Positions 10,857 to 21,520 of a stretch of DNA of 64,000 bases are shown one piece after another; the stretch's first letter is position 1; every line of letters starts with the position of its first letter. The stretch spans positions 20,176,716 through 20,240,715 of the forward strand of contig NC_133481.1 of NCBI RefSeq assembly GCF_025370935.1, read 5' to 3'. A model generated the notes under the pieces. It made no database searches and had not been told where the DNA came from. It saw only the letters and a list, made by a program, of their open reading frames with translations. The position numbers and the translations under genes are program-made. The stretch is from Choristoneura fumiferana (Eukaryota > Arthropoda > Insecta > Lepidoptera > Tortricidae).

Positions 10857-11504
10857 TAAAAAATAAAAATGGAAGACTAATAAAAAATTGTCAAGTCAGT
10901 CTGTCAGTCGGAGTGTGGTAGGGCAGCACCATCATCATTATTTCATTTCAACAGAATAAACAAAAAGGCAGACCAATACAGAACAACAAATAAACGCTAA
11001 CCTGGGAGTCCAACAAACTTCGTCACTAATTTAAACGTATGAACGTCTTCCTCTGTTACCAAACAAAGAAGGCGGATGCATGTAAATTGGTGAATGTCCC
11101 TACAAGTTGAGCGGTGATCTACTGGACGACTTTGTTATGTCATCAACTTAGTCATAGAATGATCTACTTTTAATCACATCCTTATTTTTAGGTAGGTAGC
11201 TAGCTGTTGCACGCGACTTCATTTGCGAAAAATTTGTGTATCAAACAGGCATCCAACCCGGGACCTCAAGCTTTGTAGTCAGGTTCTACCACTATGATAT
11301 TTTTGGTCGTCAATTTATCGTTGAAAATAATGCAAAAAATATCAAAATTTGTTTTCATTCCTAAAATCACGTCTTCAGGTGAGTTATTTTTTCAAATGGC
11401 TTATTTTTAAGATGGGCTTTTGGCAACTGAAACATGGATGGGTGTCGCTGCTTAAGTGCTAAGAAAAAAGCAGGCTGAAATGTGTGGTGCATGGGAGAAA
11501 TTTG
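10857..11504. other. Mixed repeat debris
   Basis: Near 11200 there is an inverted GCTAGCTGTTGC end typical of the Helitron-like group. At 11240-11300 the minus strand reads AGGTCCCGGGTTGGATGCC, a B-box-like tRNA-derived fragment. No gene. Confidence 0.4.
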
Positions 11505-11640
11505 TGTATAGACTCCTGTCCAGTGGTGGTGTAGGGGTATGGCACGCAGCACGGAATGCTGAGGACCTGGGTTTGATTCCCAGCGCTGGTCTCTTTTTCT
11601 GGGTTTTGAATCCATGTTTCAGTTTGTATTTTCGTTGGCT
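11505..11640 (+). mobile_element. tRNA-derived SINE (S2), partial copy
   Basis: Contains the A-box-like GGTGTAGGGGTATGG and a B box GGGTTTGATTCCC, followed by the CTGGTCTCTTTTTCTGG tail and TTTCAGTTTGTATTTTCG. Same family as 48548, 50400, 50760 and 58205. Confidence 0.8.
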
Positions 11641-12124
11641 TATTTTAATCACTAAGCGACAAAAGCGTGAGTTGAACTCTCCCTAAGGGTCAGTTCCCGT
11701 GGTAACGCCGCCGATGCCGGCGCGCGCGCCGCCCACGCGCGACCTCACTTAGGCTAATTCAATTTTCATACACACTAACGTCCTCTAGTGATGAGACGAG
11801 GATAGTATCCACATTTTTTAAAGTTCATTTTAAAGCGCGAACTATTTTTTTAACATGACAAACAAACATGTAAGTATGGTGGTAAAGTAAGCCAGCACTT
11901 GCCCTGTACCACAAAAGTTACAAGTGCCACAACTCGACAAAATTGTAACATTTTAAATAAATAAAGAAAGAAACAAATTATTCGTGAGAAAGTGGTACAA
12001 AAAAAATGAGCATGGCAATATCTTGCGAACGGCGCTGATCTACTTTTGGGACCATAAGATCATACATTGATTTTTTACTAAGAGAAACTTAACAATTTTG
12101 TCGAATACTATACTACTACTAGGT
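11641..12124. other. Intergenic sequence with a short GC island
   Basis: 11700-11740 is GC-rich (GCCGGCGCGCGCGCCGCCCA) in an otherwise AT-rich stretch. No gene or known repeat seen. Confidence 0.35.
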
Positions 12125-12136
12125 ACTATTTAGATT

Positions 12137-12440
12137 CATCATTCCAGCCTATATACGTCCCACTGCAGGGCAGAGGCCTCCTCTCAGAACAAGAGGGCTT
12201 GGGCCATAGTTCCCACGCGGGCCCAGTGCGGATTGGGAACTTCACACGCACCATTGAATTGCTTCGCAGGTTTGTGCAGGTTTCCTCACGATGTTTTCCT
12301 TCACCGCAAAGCTCGTGGTAAATTTCAAATGTAATTCCGCACATGAATTTCGAAAAACTCAGAGGTGCGAGCCGGGGTTTGAACCCACGACCCTCTGCTT
12401 GAGAGGCGATAGGTCAAACCACTAGGCCACCACGGCTTCG
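12137..12440 (-). mobile_element. tRNA-derived SINE (S1), full copy with target duplication
   Basis: On the minus strand it starts AAGCCGTGGTGGCCTAGTGG, which contains the A box TGGCCTAGTGG, and has the B box GGTTCAAACCC about 45 bases further on, so it carries an internal Pol III promoter. The body ends at the AGCCTATATACGTCCC block (plus strand). A perfect 12-base direct repeat ACTATTTAGATT flanks it at 12125-12136 and 12441-12452, the mark of LINE-driven insertion. Other copies: 19600, 26830, 34657, 53433, with fragments at 13031, 20605, 28285 and 42820. Confidence 0.93.
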
Positions 12441-12452
12441 ACTATTTAGATT

Positions 12453-13030
12453 AGACTCTAAATTTTAAATTTAAGAGTGTATTTTGTTATTGTACTTGTA
12501 ACTTTTGTGGTAGGTATGGGGACTTAATACAAGAGGATTGTCTAAGCTGTTCCAGTTCAAATAGATGGGTGAGATATAATTCTTTCTGTGCCAGGTCCCT
12601 TGTCTTTTGCATGTCAAGCTGAATGAAATACCTCCGTTTTCCATAGTACGGAGATAAAACAAAACACTTAAAATTATCACAGTCCGTGCGCGACTTATGA
12701 AGCGGCAAAACAAAAAGCAGTTCACAGTATGTCATCAGACGAGCCATTATCTTCATCCGAGAATGACTCAATGTATCAGGATAGTTGGCAAAAATGAAAT
12801 CGCGATGAGTCTGTGGTGTTTTGTAATCGAATGGTGATGGCTGCAATTTTGTTTCAGTTAACTACTAACGTCCTAATATTCGACATACCCAATAGATGGC
12901 ACCTTGCTGTCACAATACGATACAATGACTCGTTATTGAACATTACATAAACAGTACCCGGCCATAAAGATTGCACATCGGCCTTTGGGAAGAGACTCGG
13001 CTAATTTCGGACAATATTTCTATCTCGATC
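12453..13030. other. Intergenic sequence, no feature recognised
   Basis: A 119-residue minus-strand frame (12487-12846) overlaps an 84-residue one. Neither shows a recognisable family, and there is no splice or promoter context that I trust. Confidence 0.35.
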
Positions 13031-13085
13031 TGAGAGGAGGCCTGTGCCCAGCAGTGGGACGTATATAGGCTGGGATGATGAGAGT
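13031..13085 (+). mobile_element. S1 SINE 3' fragment
   Basis: Carries only the terminal block of S1, GAGAGGAGGCCTGTGCCCAG through GGCTGGGATGATGA. The tRNA head is missing. Confidence 0.75.
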
Positions 13086-13449
13086 GTTGTCACACACTAC
13101 TTATGTGACTTATGTCAGTCGTTGTACAGATGCAATAGAGTACTGACGCATTGAGATGAAAATATATATTAAGAGCTGTTGAAACCCCCCAAAACTTTAA
13201 ATTGTACGATGGCATCTTTAGGAAAACGAGGATACTATATTTTTTCTAGTACCTAGTTGCAACAGCTCTATATAGATATCCAAAGTTTACATTTACATGT
13301 CATTAATTTGACGTAAACTATTTAAATCAAGTCCATAAAAGTGCAGTATTTATTTGATATAAAACGTCACTTTATAAATACAATGATGACGGTCGCCAGT
13401 GTTCAGAAATCGCCGTGAACAGCCATTTGTCTTTTTCCGAAGACCGATG

Positions 13450-13612
13450 TCAAATATAGATACAAGTCCAAATCATTTATTCAGTAAATAGGCCGCAATG
13501 GGCACTTTAACAAGTTTTTTTTTTAACTACCAGCGCTTTCGGAAAGACCATCATTGCCAAGAAGAATGCGCCGCAAGAAACTTGGCAGAAAATCACTTTT
13601 TCAAAATAAAAT
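13450..13612 (-). mobile_element. LINE 3' UTR (L-B family), minus strand
   Basis: Minus strand reads TTCTTGCGGCGCATTCTTCT, GGCAATGATGGTCTTTCCG, then GCCCATTGCGGCCTATTTAC and TGAATAAATGATTTG, ending in an AT tail. Copies at 44363-44626 and 55620-55680 (end only). Confidence 0.75.
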
Positions 13613-13629
13613 AATTACGAAACAAAGCG

Positions 13630-13834
13630 TTTTCTTCATCTTTCATAATGCGAACTGCTAAGGAGTGGAATTCGCTCTCGTCGTCTGTATTTCCGGATAA
13701 ATACAATCTAGGGCTCTTCAAGGCTAGAGTGAATAGGCTGTTACTGAACCAGTGAGATATACCTTTGGCCTCATCTGCACTTAACATCAGGTCAGAGAGG
13801 GGTCAACCACGGTCAGTTACATGTAAAAAAAAAA
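13630..13834 (+). pseudogene. LINE ORF2 C-terminus and short 3' tail, plus strand
   Basis: The plus strand reads MRTAKEWNSLSSSVFPDKYN, then GLFKARVNRLLLNQ and a stop at 13755-13757. The R.A..WN.LP..VFP..YN..FK.RV pattern is the usual C-terminus of many arthropod LINE ORF2 proteins. A short 3' UTR and an A-run at 13825-13834 follow. It lies back to back with the minus-strand LINE end at 13450, so the two are separate insertions. Confidence 0.8.
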
Positions 13835-14297
13835 CTTAAAAACTACAGTATAAAATTAAAGAAAAAAATACAAAAAAGTAAATGTGCAATCTTTTTTGCC
13901 GGGTACTGTACTGAGCAGTACAAAAAACAAAAGTACTAGGTACATAGAAAAAAATCCATTGCTTTAGAGCGATCTCTTCCACGCAACCTTTACAATAGAA
14001 ATAAGTAAGAAATTAATTTTAGCAGGTGATGCTATTTACAGCACTGCAGATTTAGAGCAATAAAAAATATACGTCAGAAAGAACTACACATAATGTATAA
14101 ATTACTGATAGTGCTCCCTGAGTATAGAAAGGACATACATCACATTACATTATGGACTTTTCACGCCTTTCGTTTCTTTTGCTTTTCAGCAAACAAAATA
14201 TAAAAAGGCGACAACTGTATGCTTTCACAATATGGGAGCAAAAAGAACTGCTGCATACGGAGCATGTTTTTCGGGGTGTTTTGCTAGCATTATGTCG

Positions 14298-14428
14298 TAA
14301 GGTAAACGTACCAGTACTCGACACGCTAATGCCCAATAGACGACACAATACACATCTCTATTGCCAATGACATAAGATTAAAGGTGCCAACTACTGGGAC
14401 AGTGACGAGCACTCGTACGTTTACCTTA
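14298..14428. mobile_element. Small foldback (MITE-like) element
   Basis: Left end TAAGGTAAACGTACCAGTAC and right end GTACGTTTACCTTA are inverted, and the arms match for about 27 bases with few differences. The spacer contains ACGCTAATGCC. No coding content. The flanking 13835-14770 otherwise shows nothing I recognise. Confidence 0.7.
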
Positions 14429-14771
14429 TTTTTACTTTGATTTGATTACCATTGATTATCTATCAATTTTGTTATAATGTTCGTATACTAACGTAAGGGT
14501 ATTTTGAATAAAAGTTTGCTGCGTATTCCTAGATAAATAATAGATTAGATGGAATAAGTTTACGTACCTAAGTCTGGCGCATACTCTCCAAAATGAGTGT
14601 CAGTATAAAGAATCGGACAGCACTACGCATCAGCGCAGGAGTGGACATCAATTATTTAACCTTAGTTAAGGTGCGGGTCACAAACATTACGCCCGACGGT
14701 CACAATTGGTCGCGTGTAGTCATAACCATGAATTAGTGTCATCCACCAGCCAGCGGCCACTGTTCCCCTAA

Positions 14772-15240
14772 TGAGTCGGATGACAACTTAAAGAACTTAT
14801 TAAACTTCTTAGAAGCTGACGGGAGCTACCGTAAAATCAAAAAGATAGGTCAGGTATTTGATTTTATCAATGAAACGGATACAAAATTCAGATCTATTGT
14901 CAAGAAGACATTAATATCTAAAGCGTATTATAAAGTTAATGATTATATCATGGACAGGGAAATTTGGAAATAATTCCGATCCGCATTAGCGCTCCCTTCA
15001 AAAAGCGAACCTACTGTGTTAAGAATAAAGTTGTGTAAAATACTTGTGATGTATAGATATCATTTAATAATGTTGTAAATCTGTTTAAAAAAACATGCCT
15101 CGTTGAGTTTCTTGCCGGATTGTTCTCAACAGAGGTTTTTCCGAACCGGTGGTAGATTTTTTTTTGACATTCATAAGTTAACAAGCACTTAGCCTAAATT
15201 GAATATAGATATTTTGACTTTGACCTTGACTTTGATAATG
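14772..15240 (+). pseudogene. LINE ORF2 C-terminus and full 3' UTR (L-A family)
   Basis: An open frame ends at the TAA at 14971-14973 and reads NETDTKFRSIVKKTLISKAY, then YKVNDYIMDREIWK. This is the K..L..KAYY.V.DYI.D...W style of C-terminus of jockey-like LINEs. The 3' UTR carries the CTCGTTGAGTTTCTTGCCGG block and ends in GACTTTGACCTTGACTTTGA. The copy is 5'-truncated. It defines the family to which the fragments at 3688, 16470, 17190/18029 and 23380 belong. Confidence 0.8.
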
Positions 15241-15812
15241 ATAGGCTGCGGAGGCGAAAACAGTGGTAAACCGAGCTCGTACACTCGTAAGTAGCTGATG
15301 TGCCGGTCTTGATTGAGGCCTCACAGAGCATTACACACCCTGAGGAAACCAGGTATGCGTAAAAGCACTTTTCGCGCCCTCTTTCTATTTGTATAAACGG
15401 AATAACTAATTGTTTCGAGAAACTTAGATTTCCTTTGCTTTCGTTGTGATTTAAAATTTAGCTACAGTCCACTTTTTATTTTCATATTTTTATCGCCCCA
15501 AAACATTCTACCTTTAAGTAACATACTTGTAAAGACACAGAAATTAATTTAATTCATATTTTATGCACATGTGTTGCATTGTATGAAAAAAATACCGACA
15601 AATGTTTGCAGTCTGTCCATGAACAATAGTCGTAAATTTAAATAATAATTGGCTCTGCAAACTCAAAATATTATCTAAAAACATCTGTAAATTTGACAAT
15701 AACAAGTGACATTTTATGTTATGCGCAATATGTTTACTTTAATAGCCATGAAATATGAACCCGCGCAGGTTAAGGTAGAGTTTGGATTATTTACAAAAGA
15801 CCCGTACGAAAT
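15241..15812. other. Intergenic sequence, no feature recognised
   Basis: AT-rich, with no repeat shared with the window and no convincing frame. Confidence 0.3.
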
Positions 15813-16447
15813 AGTACATTGTGTCTTTTGGGCGGTAAACAAGGAATTACGAACGAGAGTCTATTAGAAGCCCGAAGTCGAAGACTGAGGGCTTTAATGA
15901 GTCGATGTTCGTAATTCTAGTACCGCCCGTGCGACATATTATGTTTTTCATCACATTTAACACAACTTTATTTTTAACACAGTAGGTTCGCTATTCCGAC
16001 TACGCCTAAAACCTCGACCTCTGACTACGCTCTTCGCAGCGCCAGCTCCGCGCCGACGCAGCATGTGCCCGACGTGCGCGCGCCGCGCTCCTGCACGCCA
16101 TGCAGTATCACACTCATTTACCGACCTTGGGCTTCATGACAACAAAATTAGTACGGGCAATGACTCATTTACCGACCACGGGTTTCATGACAAGCACATT
16201 AAGGTCGACGGTTTTATTTGGGGGTTGCCAACCAAGTAGCCTGCATGTTACGACACTGTTTCGAGCAAGTGTGATGCAAGCTATGTTAACTAACAAATGC
16301 TTTGTCCCTTTCTAACGGGCAATGACTATTTAGGTACCGACCACGGGTTTCATGACAAGCACATTAAGGTCGAGGGTTTTATTTGGGGGGTTGCAACCAA
16401 GATAGCCTGCATGTTTCGACACTGTTTACGAGCAAGTGTGATGAAAA
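15813..16447 (+). repeat. Unclassified dispersed repeat R1, copy 2 with doubled tail
   Basis: Starts GTACATTGTGTCTT. A hairpin end at 15830-15928 (GGCGGTAA..GAATTACGAAC against GTTCGTAATTC..TACCGCCC) follows, then a GC-rich centre and the paired TTTACCGACC motifs, ending GAGCAAGTGTGATG at 16274. The terminal part is present a second time at 16310-16446. The doubled tail is unlike the other copies and suggests a partial tandem duplication. Confidence 0.78.
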
Positions 16448-16469
16448 GATACATTCTTAATCTTCTTTG

Positions 16470-16612
16470 TCTAAAGTCTAAGACAAAGTCATAATATCTT
16501 TATTCAATTTAGGCTATAACAAGCACTTATGAATGTCAAAAAGTCTACCACCGGTTCGGAAAAACCTCTGTTGAGAAGAATCCGGCAAGAAACTCAACGA
16601 AAAACTCAACTA
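16470..16612 (-). repeat. LINE 3' end fragment (L-A family)
   Basis: Minus-strand end of the L-A LINE with the GACTTTG tail (at the lower coordinate) and the GGTTTTTCCGAACCGGTGGT block. It abuts the doubled tail of R1 copy 2. Confidence 0.78.
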
Positions 16613-16971
16613 AACTGCTTTTATAGTACCTTTAGTACAGTCACTTGCATTAATATGTAAACGCTTCCCCATTTACAAAAGTTTTCACAACATTTTTTAC
16701 CTAAGTACACATGCATAACGTTCAAAATAATGTACCCAAAAAAACCACCAAAATAATGTAGGTACATGATATTTTTAGTAAATCAAGCTCCAATCATAAT
16801 ACTGTATACGGTATTTTCTCCCATTTTTAAATATACGTGACAATTTCTAAATAATATCTACAACGCAGTGTCATTAACATGTATACAATTACGTTTCCTT
16901 CATTTTTCATAACGATGTATACACGCGTTATGATTGCAACGTTTTTGTTTATTTCTTAAGGTTTTAAAAAA

Positions 16972-17065
16972 CAATTTTTGTCTGTACATTGTGTCTTGAG
17001 GGAGGTTAATAAGAAATAACGAACAAAGGTCTATTAGAAGCCCGAAGTCGAAGATGATGACTTTA
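16972..17065 (+). repeat. R1 hairpin-end fragment
   Basis: Only the first part of R1 is present, GTACATTGTGTCTTGAGGG to AGAAGCCCGAAGTCGAAGA, more diverged than the other copies. The second hairpin arm is missing. Confidence 0.65.
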
Positions 17066-17189
17066 ATTTGGTCATTATGGTATATTTTTTCATGTCCTTC
17101 GCGAGGTGAAACAGAAGACCGGGGCTGTTTCACCACCCATTGATTAATTTTATTTGACGGATAAATGTGATGCCGTCTCTGTCTATTCG

Positions 17190-18176
17190 AATAAATTACT
17201 AATGAAACGGATACAAAATTCAAATCTATTGTAAAGGGGACACTAATATCTAAGGCGTATTATAAAATTAATTCATGATTATATCATGGACAGGGATATT
17301 TGGAAATAATTAATGGCGATACCTTACTTCAAATAGCGAATCTACTGTGATAAAAATGAAGTTGTGTTAAATACTTGTGATGTAGATATCATTTAATAAT
17401 ATTGTAAATCTGTTTTAATAATATATATGTCGGCGGCCGATCGTAAAATCCGCCAGATCATGAAATTCCTAGGCATATCGTGAAATGGCGCCATTTCATG
17501 AATTGGCTAAAGGACATCCAATACCTACTCACCGTTTAACGATTTGCCTAGTGTCGTTTAGGCAGATCATGAAATTCCTAGGCATATCATGAATCGTCGT
17601 CATTTCATAATTTGGCTAGTTTAGGCAGATCATGACATTCCTAAGCATATCATCAATCGTCGCTATTTCATGATTTGGCTAGTTTAGGCAGATCATGAAA
17701 TTCCTAGGCATATCATGAAACGCCGACATATCGGTTCTGGCACTTCGCCGGCCGCTGCCGCGGCACGCTCGCTTCGCTCGCTCGGCTCGTGCGTAGTGGT
17801 CACAATTCTAACTAACCACTCCTCGCTTCGCTCGTCGTACCTAAATTTTTCTTTTTTTCAGCCGACATATACCTACCTCGTCGAGTTTCTTGCCGGATTA
17901 TTACATTTTTTTTGACGTTTTGAAGTATTGTTTTTTGACGTTTTGAATGCCTGACCAAATTTTAGGCCATTTCATGATGTGCCTAGGAATTTCGTGATCT
18001 GGCGGATTTTACGATCGGCCGCCGACATTATATACCTACCTCGTTGAGTTTCTTGCCGGATTATTGTCAACAGAGGTTTTTCCGAACCGGTGGTAGATTT
18101 TTTTTGACGTTTTGAAGTGCTTGTTATAGCCTTAATTGAATAAAGATATTTTGACTTTGACTTTGACAAAACAAAC
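17190..18176 (+). pseudogene. L-A LINE end split by a TIR element
   Basis: 17190-17426 carries the diverged ORF2 C-terminus (NETDTKFKSIVK-like, then a frameshift in the KAYYK.N..YIMD part) and the first half of the 3' UTR. The sequence resumes at 18029 with ATACCTACCTCGTTGAGTTT and runs to GACTTTGACTTTGAC at 18164. The middle 17427-18028 is a separate element. The LINE therefore inserted first. Confidence 0.82.
17427..18028. mobile_element. 602-base TIR element inside the L-A LINE 3' UTR
   Basis: Ends ATGTCGGCGGCCGATCGTAA and its inverse are matched for about 60 bases with only a few differences. TATAT flanks both ends, a possible but low-complexity target duplication. The left half holds about four subrepeats of roughly 63 bases built on ATCATGAAATTCCTAGGCAT. 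The centre is GC-rich. 17863-17945 contains a copy of the LINE 3' UTR (ACCTACCTCGTCGAGTTTCT, TTTTTTTGACGTTTTGAAG) with an internal deletion. Confidence 0.85.
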
Positions 18177-19060
18177 AGAGACAGCATCACATTTATCTGT
18201 CAAATAAATATAGTCAATGGATGATGAAACATGGGGTTATTGTCACACTTAGGCCGCTTGTAGTCATCCGTTGTTCCACCTCACTCACTCATGTACTTGA
18301 TGGCACAAGCCAGATCACGGAAGCGGCCACGTGACAGGCAAACTTTCCATTCGCTCTGCGGAACACTAATTAAGGTAGTGAATTGTTATTTTTCAGAACA
18401 ATAATGTTTTGTTCCGCCACCAGTTGTTCAAATAAACTAAATTTTTCAATGCACCTGTACAATGGTTGGTTGGGTGGAGTGTCCATTAACTGTGATGCTT
18501 TAAAAATTGAAAGCGAGTTATAAAATGAACAGAACCATAACCCTTCCTTTATCTAGCTCCTCCGCTGCCGCAGTTGTGGTTCATTCATGTGCAAGAATGT
18601 GCGCTTAGCTTATGGACTGATAACCTTACCTACCTAAAGCCATGGTCTCCATTGACGTAAATCATCAAAGTAAATATGTACCTACTAGAATAATTAGTCT
18701 ATTGTTTTTGTATAAATTCTGCAATATTACAAAATATCGCGGCCTCCCAACTGTTTGTTTGGTAAGATCGTCATGTTTATTTTTAATCCTCACTTGAAAA
18801 TATGGCTTTAAAATGATCATCGATTGATAATACGATGATGGCAGGGTGTGAATTCGTGGTAGAATTATGGGTTTGATTCAGGATTTTCACTTCAAGGGTT
18901 TTGATTTAGCTTTATTGAGTACAAGTACAATTTTAAAGATTTTTTACTGAAATGAGTAATGCTAAAGATTACACAATTAACATTAAAAATAACAACTAGG
19001 GATCGATTGTCAAGATGAATGCCTCAATATATAAAATAACAGAATTTAAATTTAAACTAT
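18177..19060. other. Intergenic sequence
   Basis: 18177-18212 (AGACAGCATCACATTTATCT) is the inverse of 17149-17185 on the other side of the LINE. The rest shows no gene or clear repeat. Confidence 0.4.
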
Positions 19061-19375
19061 ATACCGTGTGTGGCCTGTAATACGAGCAAAATATTAAAAC
19101 ATAGGTACATCGTCCTCGTCAAACTGAACAACATTAGTTCAGCGACTTTTAGTGGAGTCTTTGAATTTTGTTTGTTTGTTTGTTTATACTCTTTATTGTA
19201 CAAAAAGGAAAAAACAAAAAGGTTACATAAAAAAAGTAAAGTAAAGTTTCCCTTTTTCATACAAATAAAAATACTGCTATCAATGTACGCCATCTTAGAA
19301 CAGAACTGAGGTCGCCTGTCACGCTACAAACATCAAGCATTTTGCTTTACATTGCTTCTTCGAATAAACTAGTTA
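19061..19375 (+). mobile_element. MITE M1, copy 2, interrupted and 3'-truncated
   Basis: Starts ATACCGTGTGTGGCCTGTAA and follows copy 1 (8414-8759) through GTACGCCATC and CATTGCTTCTTCGAAT, but lacks the right terminal repeat. About 85 bases (19162-19246) interrupt it. That insert carries TTTGTTTGTTTGTTTATACT and TTGTACAAAAAGGAAAA, a block seen again at 47072-47130. Confidence 0.8.
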
Positions 19376-19599
19376 TTTTTCATTTTATCATCTCTACACC
19401 TGTACCTATGTTTGACAAATAAACTATTCTTATTCTTATTTTATTCCTAAACTTAAAAGTGTAATAAAATTAATAAATAAATTAATAATAATAATAATAT
19501 TTATTTATTTCTCCTTCCAATGAATAAATTAATAATAATTATAATTATTATTTATTTCTTCCACCGGTTACAATTAAACATCAGTATTGAACTTAGAAA

Positions 19600-19898
19600 A
19601 AGCCGTGGTGGCCTAGTGGTTTGACCTATCGCCTCTCAAGCAGAGGGTCGTGGGTTCAAACCCCGGCTCGCACCTCTGAGTTTTTCGAAATTCATGTGCG
19701 GAATTTGAAATTTACCACGAGCTTTGCGGTGAAGGAAAACATCGTGAGGAAACCTGCACAAACCTGCGAAGCAATTCAATGGTGCGTGTGAAGTTCCCAA
19801 TCCGCACTGGGCCCGCGTGGGAACTATAGCCCAAGCCCTCTTGTTCTGAGAGGAGGCCTGTGCCCAGCAGTGGGACGTATATAGGCTGGGATGATGAG
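19600..19898 (+). mobile_element. tRNA-derived SINE (S1), full copy
   Basis: A box TGGCCTAGTGG at 19608, B box GGTTCAAACCC at 19653, ending in GGCTGGGATGATGAGG. Nearly identical to the copy at 12137 read from the other strand, so probably fairly young. The sequence on either side (19376-19599, 19899-20604) is AT-rich with simple repeats (AAT)n and (AAAG)n. Confidence 0.9.
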
Positions 19899-20604
19899 GT
19901 CAAAAGGATTTTTTCGCAGGCGAAGTCACGGGTAGGTACAGTTCTTCTGTGTATAGCTCTTCTTTTGTGCATAGTGTAGATTTCAAACTCGTTCTAGGAC
20001 GCGTGTAGGTCATCAGCCATCTGTAATGTTTACTAAAACCAACGATTTGAATGTTTTTTTTTTCATATATATATGGCATGCGGCCACTTGATGGGAAGTA
20101 ATCACCGCCGCCCTCGGTCAACTGTATCACAAGTTCGTTTTTTTTAAATCCCGAAGTTATATAGAAAGAAAGAAAGAAAAATGGTTTATTTGCGGCTCCA
20201 ACAGTACCACCACCAAACACCTAATTTAACTTAAGTTAAACAATAGAGCTATAAAATACAACAAAATACATCGTATTGGTGGTGAAACCAGTAGTCACCG
20301 AATAACGACATGTTATGACGATATGACTATGTATTAAAAAACTAAGTATTTGTCCGAATTTACTCTTAAGTTATATGTGAGTATTATTTTTTATTGATTT
20401 ACAATTCTATCCTAAACCAAAACGTTGGTGCTGAATAATAACGACCTTCGCGCGCAGCACTAGAGTTCAATGTTGCTTGGTGGTGCGCGGTGATTTTGCT
20501 AATAAAATTACGTATAGGCATATAAAATGGCGGCTTTCGTCAACATCAAAAGAGAGAACCTTCTGTACTTGTACTATTACTTATTCTGTGTTACTTACAA
20601 TTAT

Positions 20605-20690
20605 ACCGTGGTGGCCTACTGGTTTGACCTATGGACTCTCAAGCAGAGGATCGTGGGTTCAAGTCCGGCTTACACCTCTGACTATTTGGA
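20605..20690 (+). mobile_element. S1 SINE head fragment
   Basis: Has CCGTGGTGGCCTACTGGTTT and GGTTCAAGTCC, so both Pol III boxes are present but changed. It stops after CACCTCTGA. Confidence 0.7.
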
Positions 20691-21126
20691 AAATCTTTGA
20701 ATGCAGTTTTGCTTCGTTTAATCTTTCCTTTAAGTACAATGAGATAACTTTAGGATTTAAGGCAGTTTCCGTCCAGGGCCCATCATTTTTTTCCTCCTGT
20801 ACTTATTAATCCCTATTACATCCCCATAATTTAACTACCATTTAGAAAGCCTAATGACTAAGCAGCACATTCCTCTGGATTACCATCAGCACACGAGGCG
20901 ACTGATCAAAGATCAGATACTGATCGGACTGACCATCAGTCAGCTTGTCAGATCCCATGTTTTGTGGTCAGATATGAATTATTGAGGGCGATATTCGCTT
21001 TATAGACGCATTGTGGACGTAATTCGATTAGTATGAGCGTGGGGTACTATTAGGTCGCGATCGATAATGGTTTGGTGCAAGGCAGGAGAGAATTTATATA
21101 TGAATTACAATATCGTGATTTTCACT

Positions 21127-21292
21127 CATAGTCAAAATACCACGCACAGGAATTATCACGCTAACACACACGAGTAATATTTACCTCGACGTTTCGGCAA
21201 CATTACAGTGGCCGTGGTCACGAGTAGACTCTCGAGGTAAATATTACTCGTGTGTTAGCGTGATAAGTCCTGTGCGTGGTATTTTGACTATG
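21127..21292. mobile_element. Foldback element with CTCGACGTTTCGGC core (family P-A)
   Basis: Arms 21127-21189 and 21231-21292 are about 62 bases long and nearly perfect inverses (outer CATAGTCAAAATACCACGCA). The core reads CTCGACGTTTCGGCAAC, then GGCCGTGGTCACGAG. On the minus strand this is a GGC/GCC hairpin followed by GAAAC. The core resembles those at 21552, 25262, 22487 and 27864. Confidence 0.85.
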
Positions 21293-21319
21293 ATCGATAC
21301 TGCTTAAAAATAACGAATT

Positions 21320-21430
21320 TTTATGTAGATGGTTTCGCCTCCGCCAAGGTCTGTCTGTCCGTCCGTCCGCGGTTAAGCTGCTAGTGCTAGGAAGCTGTAA
21401 TGCTGCATGGGTAGGTATACAATAAATTTC
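21320..21430 (+). repeat. Fragment of the GTCTGTC / GCTAGGAAGCTG repeat (R4)
   Basis: CTGTCTGTCCGTCCGTCCGC is followed by AGTGCTAGGAAGCTGTAATG. Better copies are at 38625 and 45829. Non-coding. Confidence 0.55.
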
Positions 21431-21520
21431 ACAATTTATGCTATTCTATATCTAATTTTTATTTATTTCAAATGTTTTTTTTTGTTTACAAACTTTGTAA
21501 ATATTTTTTTATGATTTCGG

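Noticed and set aside
12137..12440. tRNA gene from perfect A and B boxes
   Set aside because: The boxes belong to the S1 SINE head; the element has a long body and target duplication.
12487..12846. 119-residue minus-strand frame
   Set aside because: No recognisable family, no promoter or splice context, and an overlapping frame of similar size. Chance is likely.
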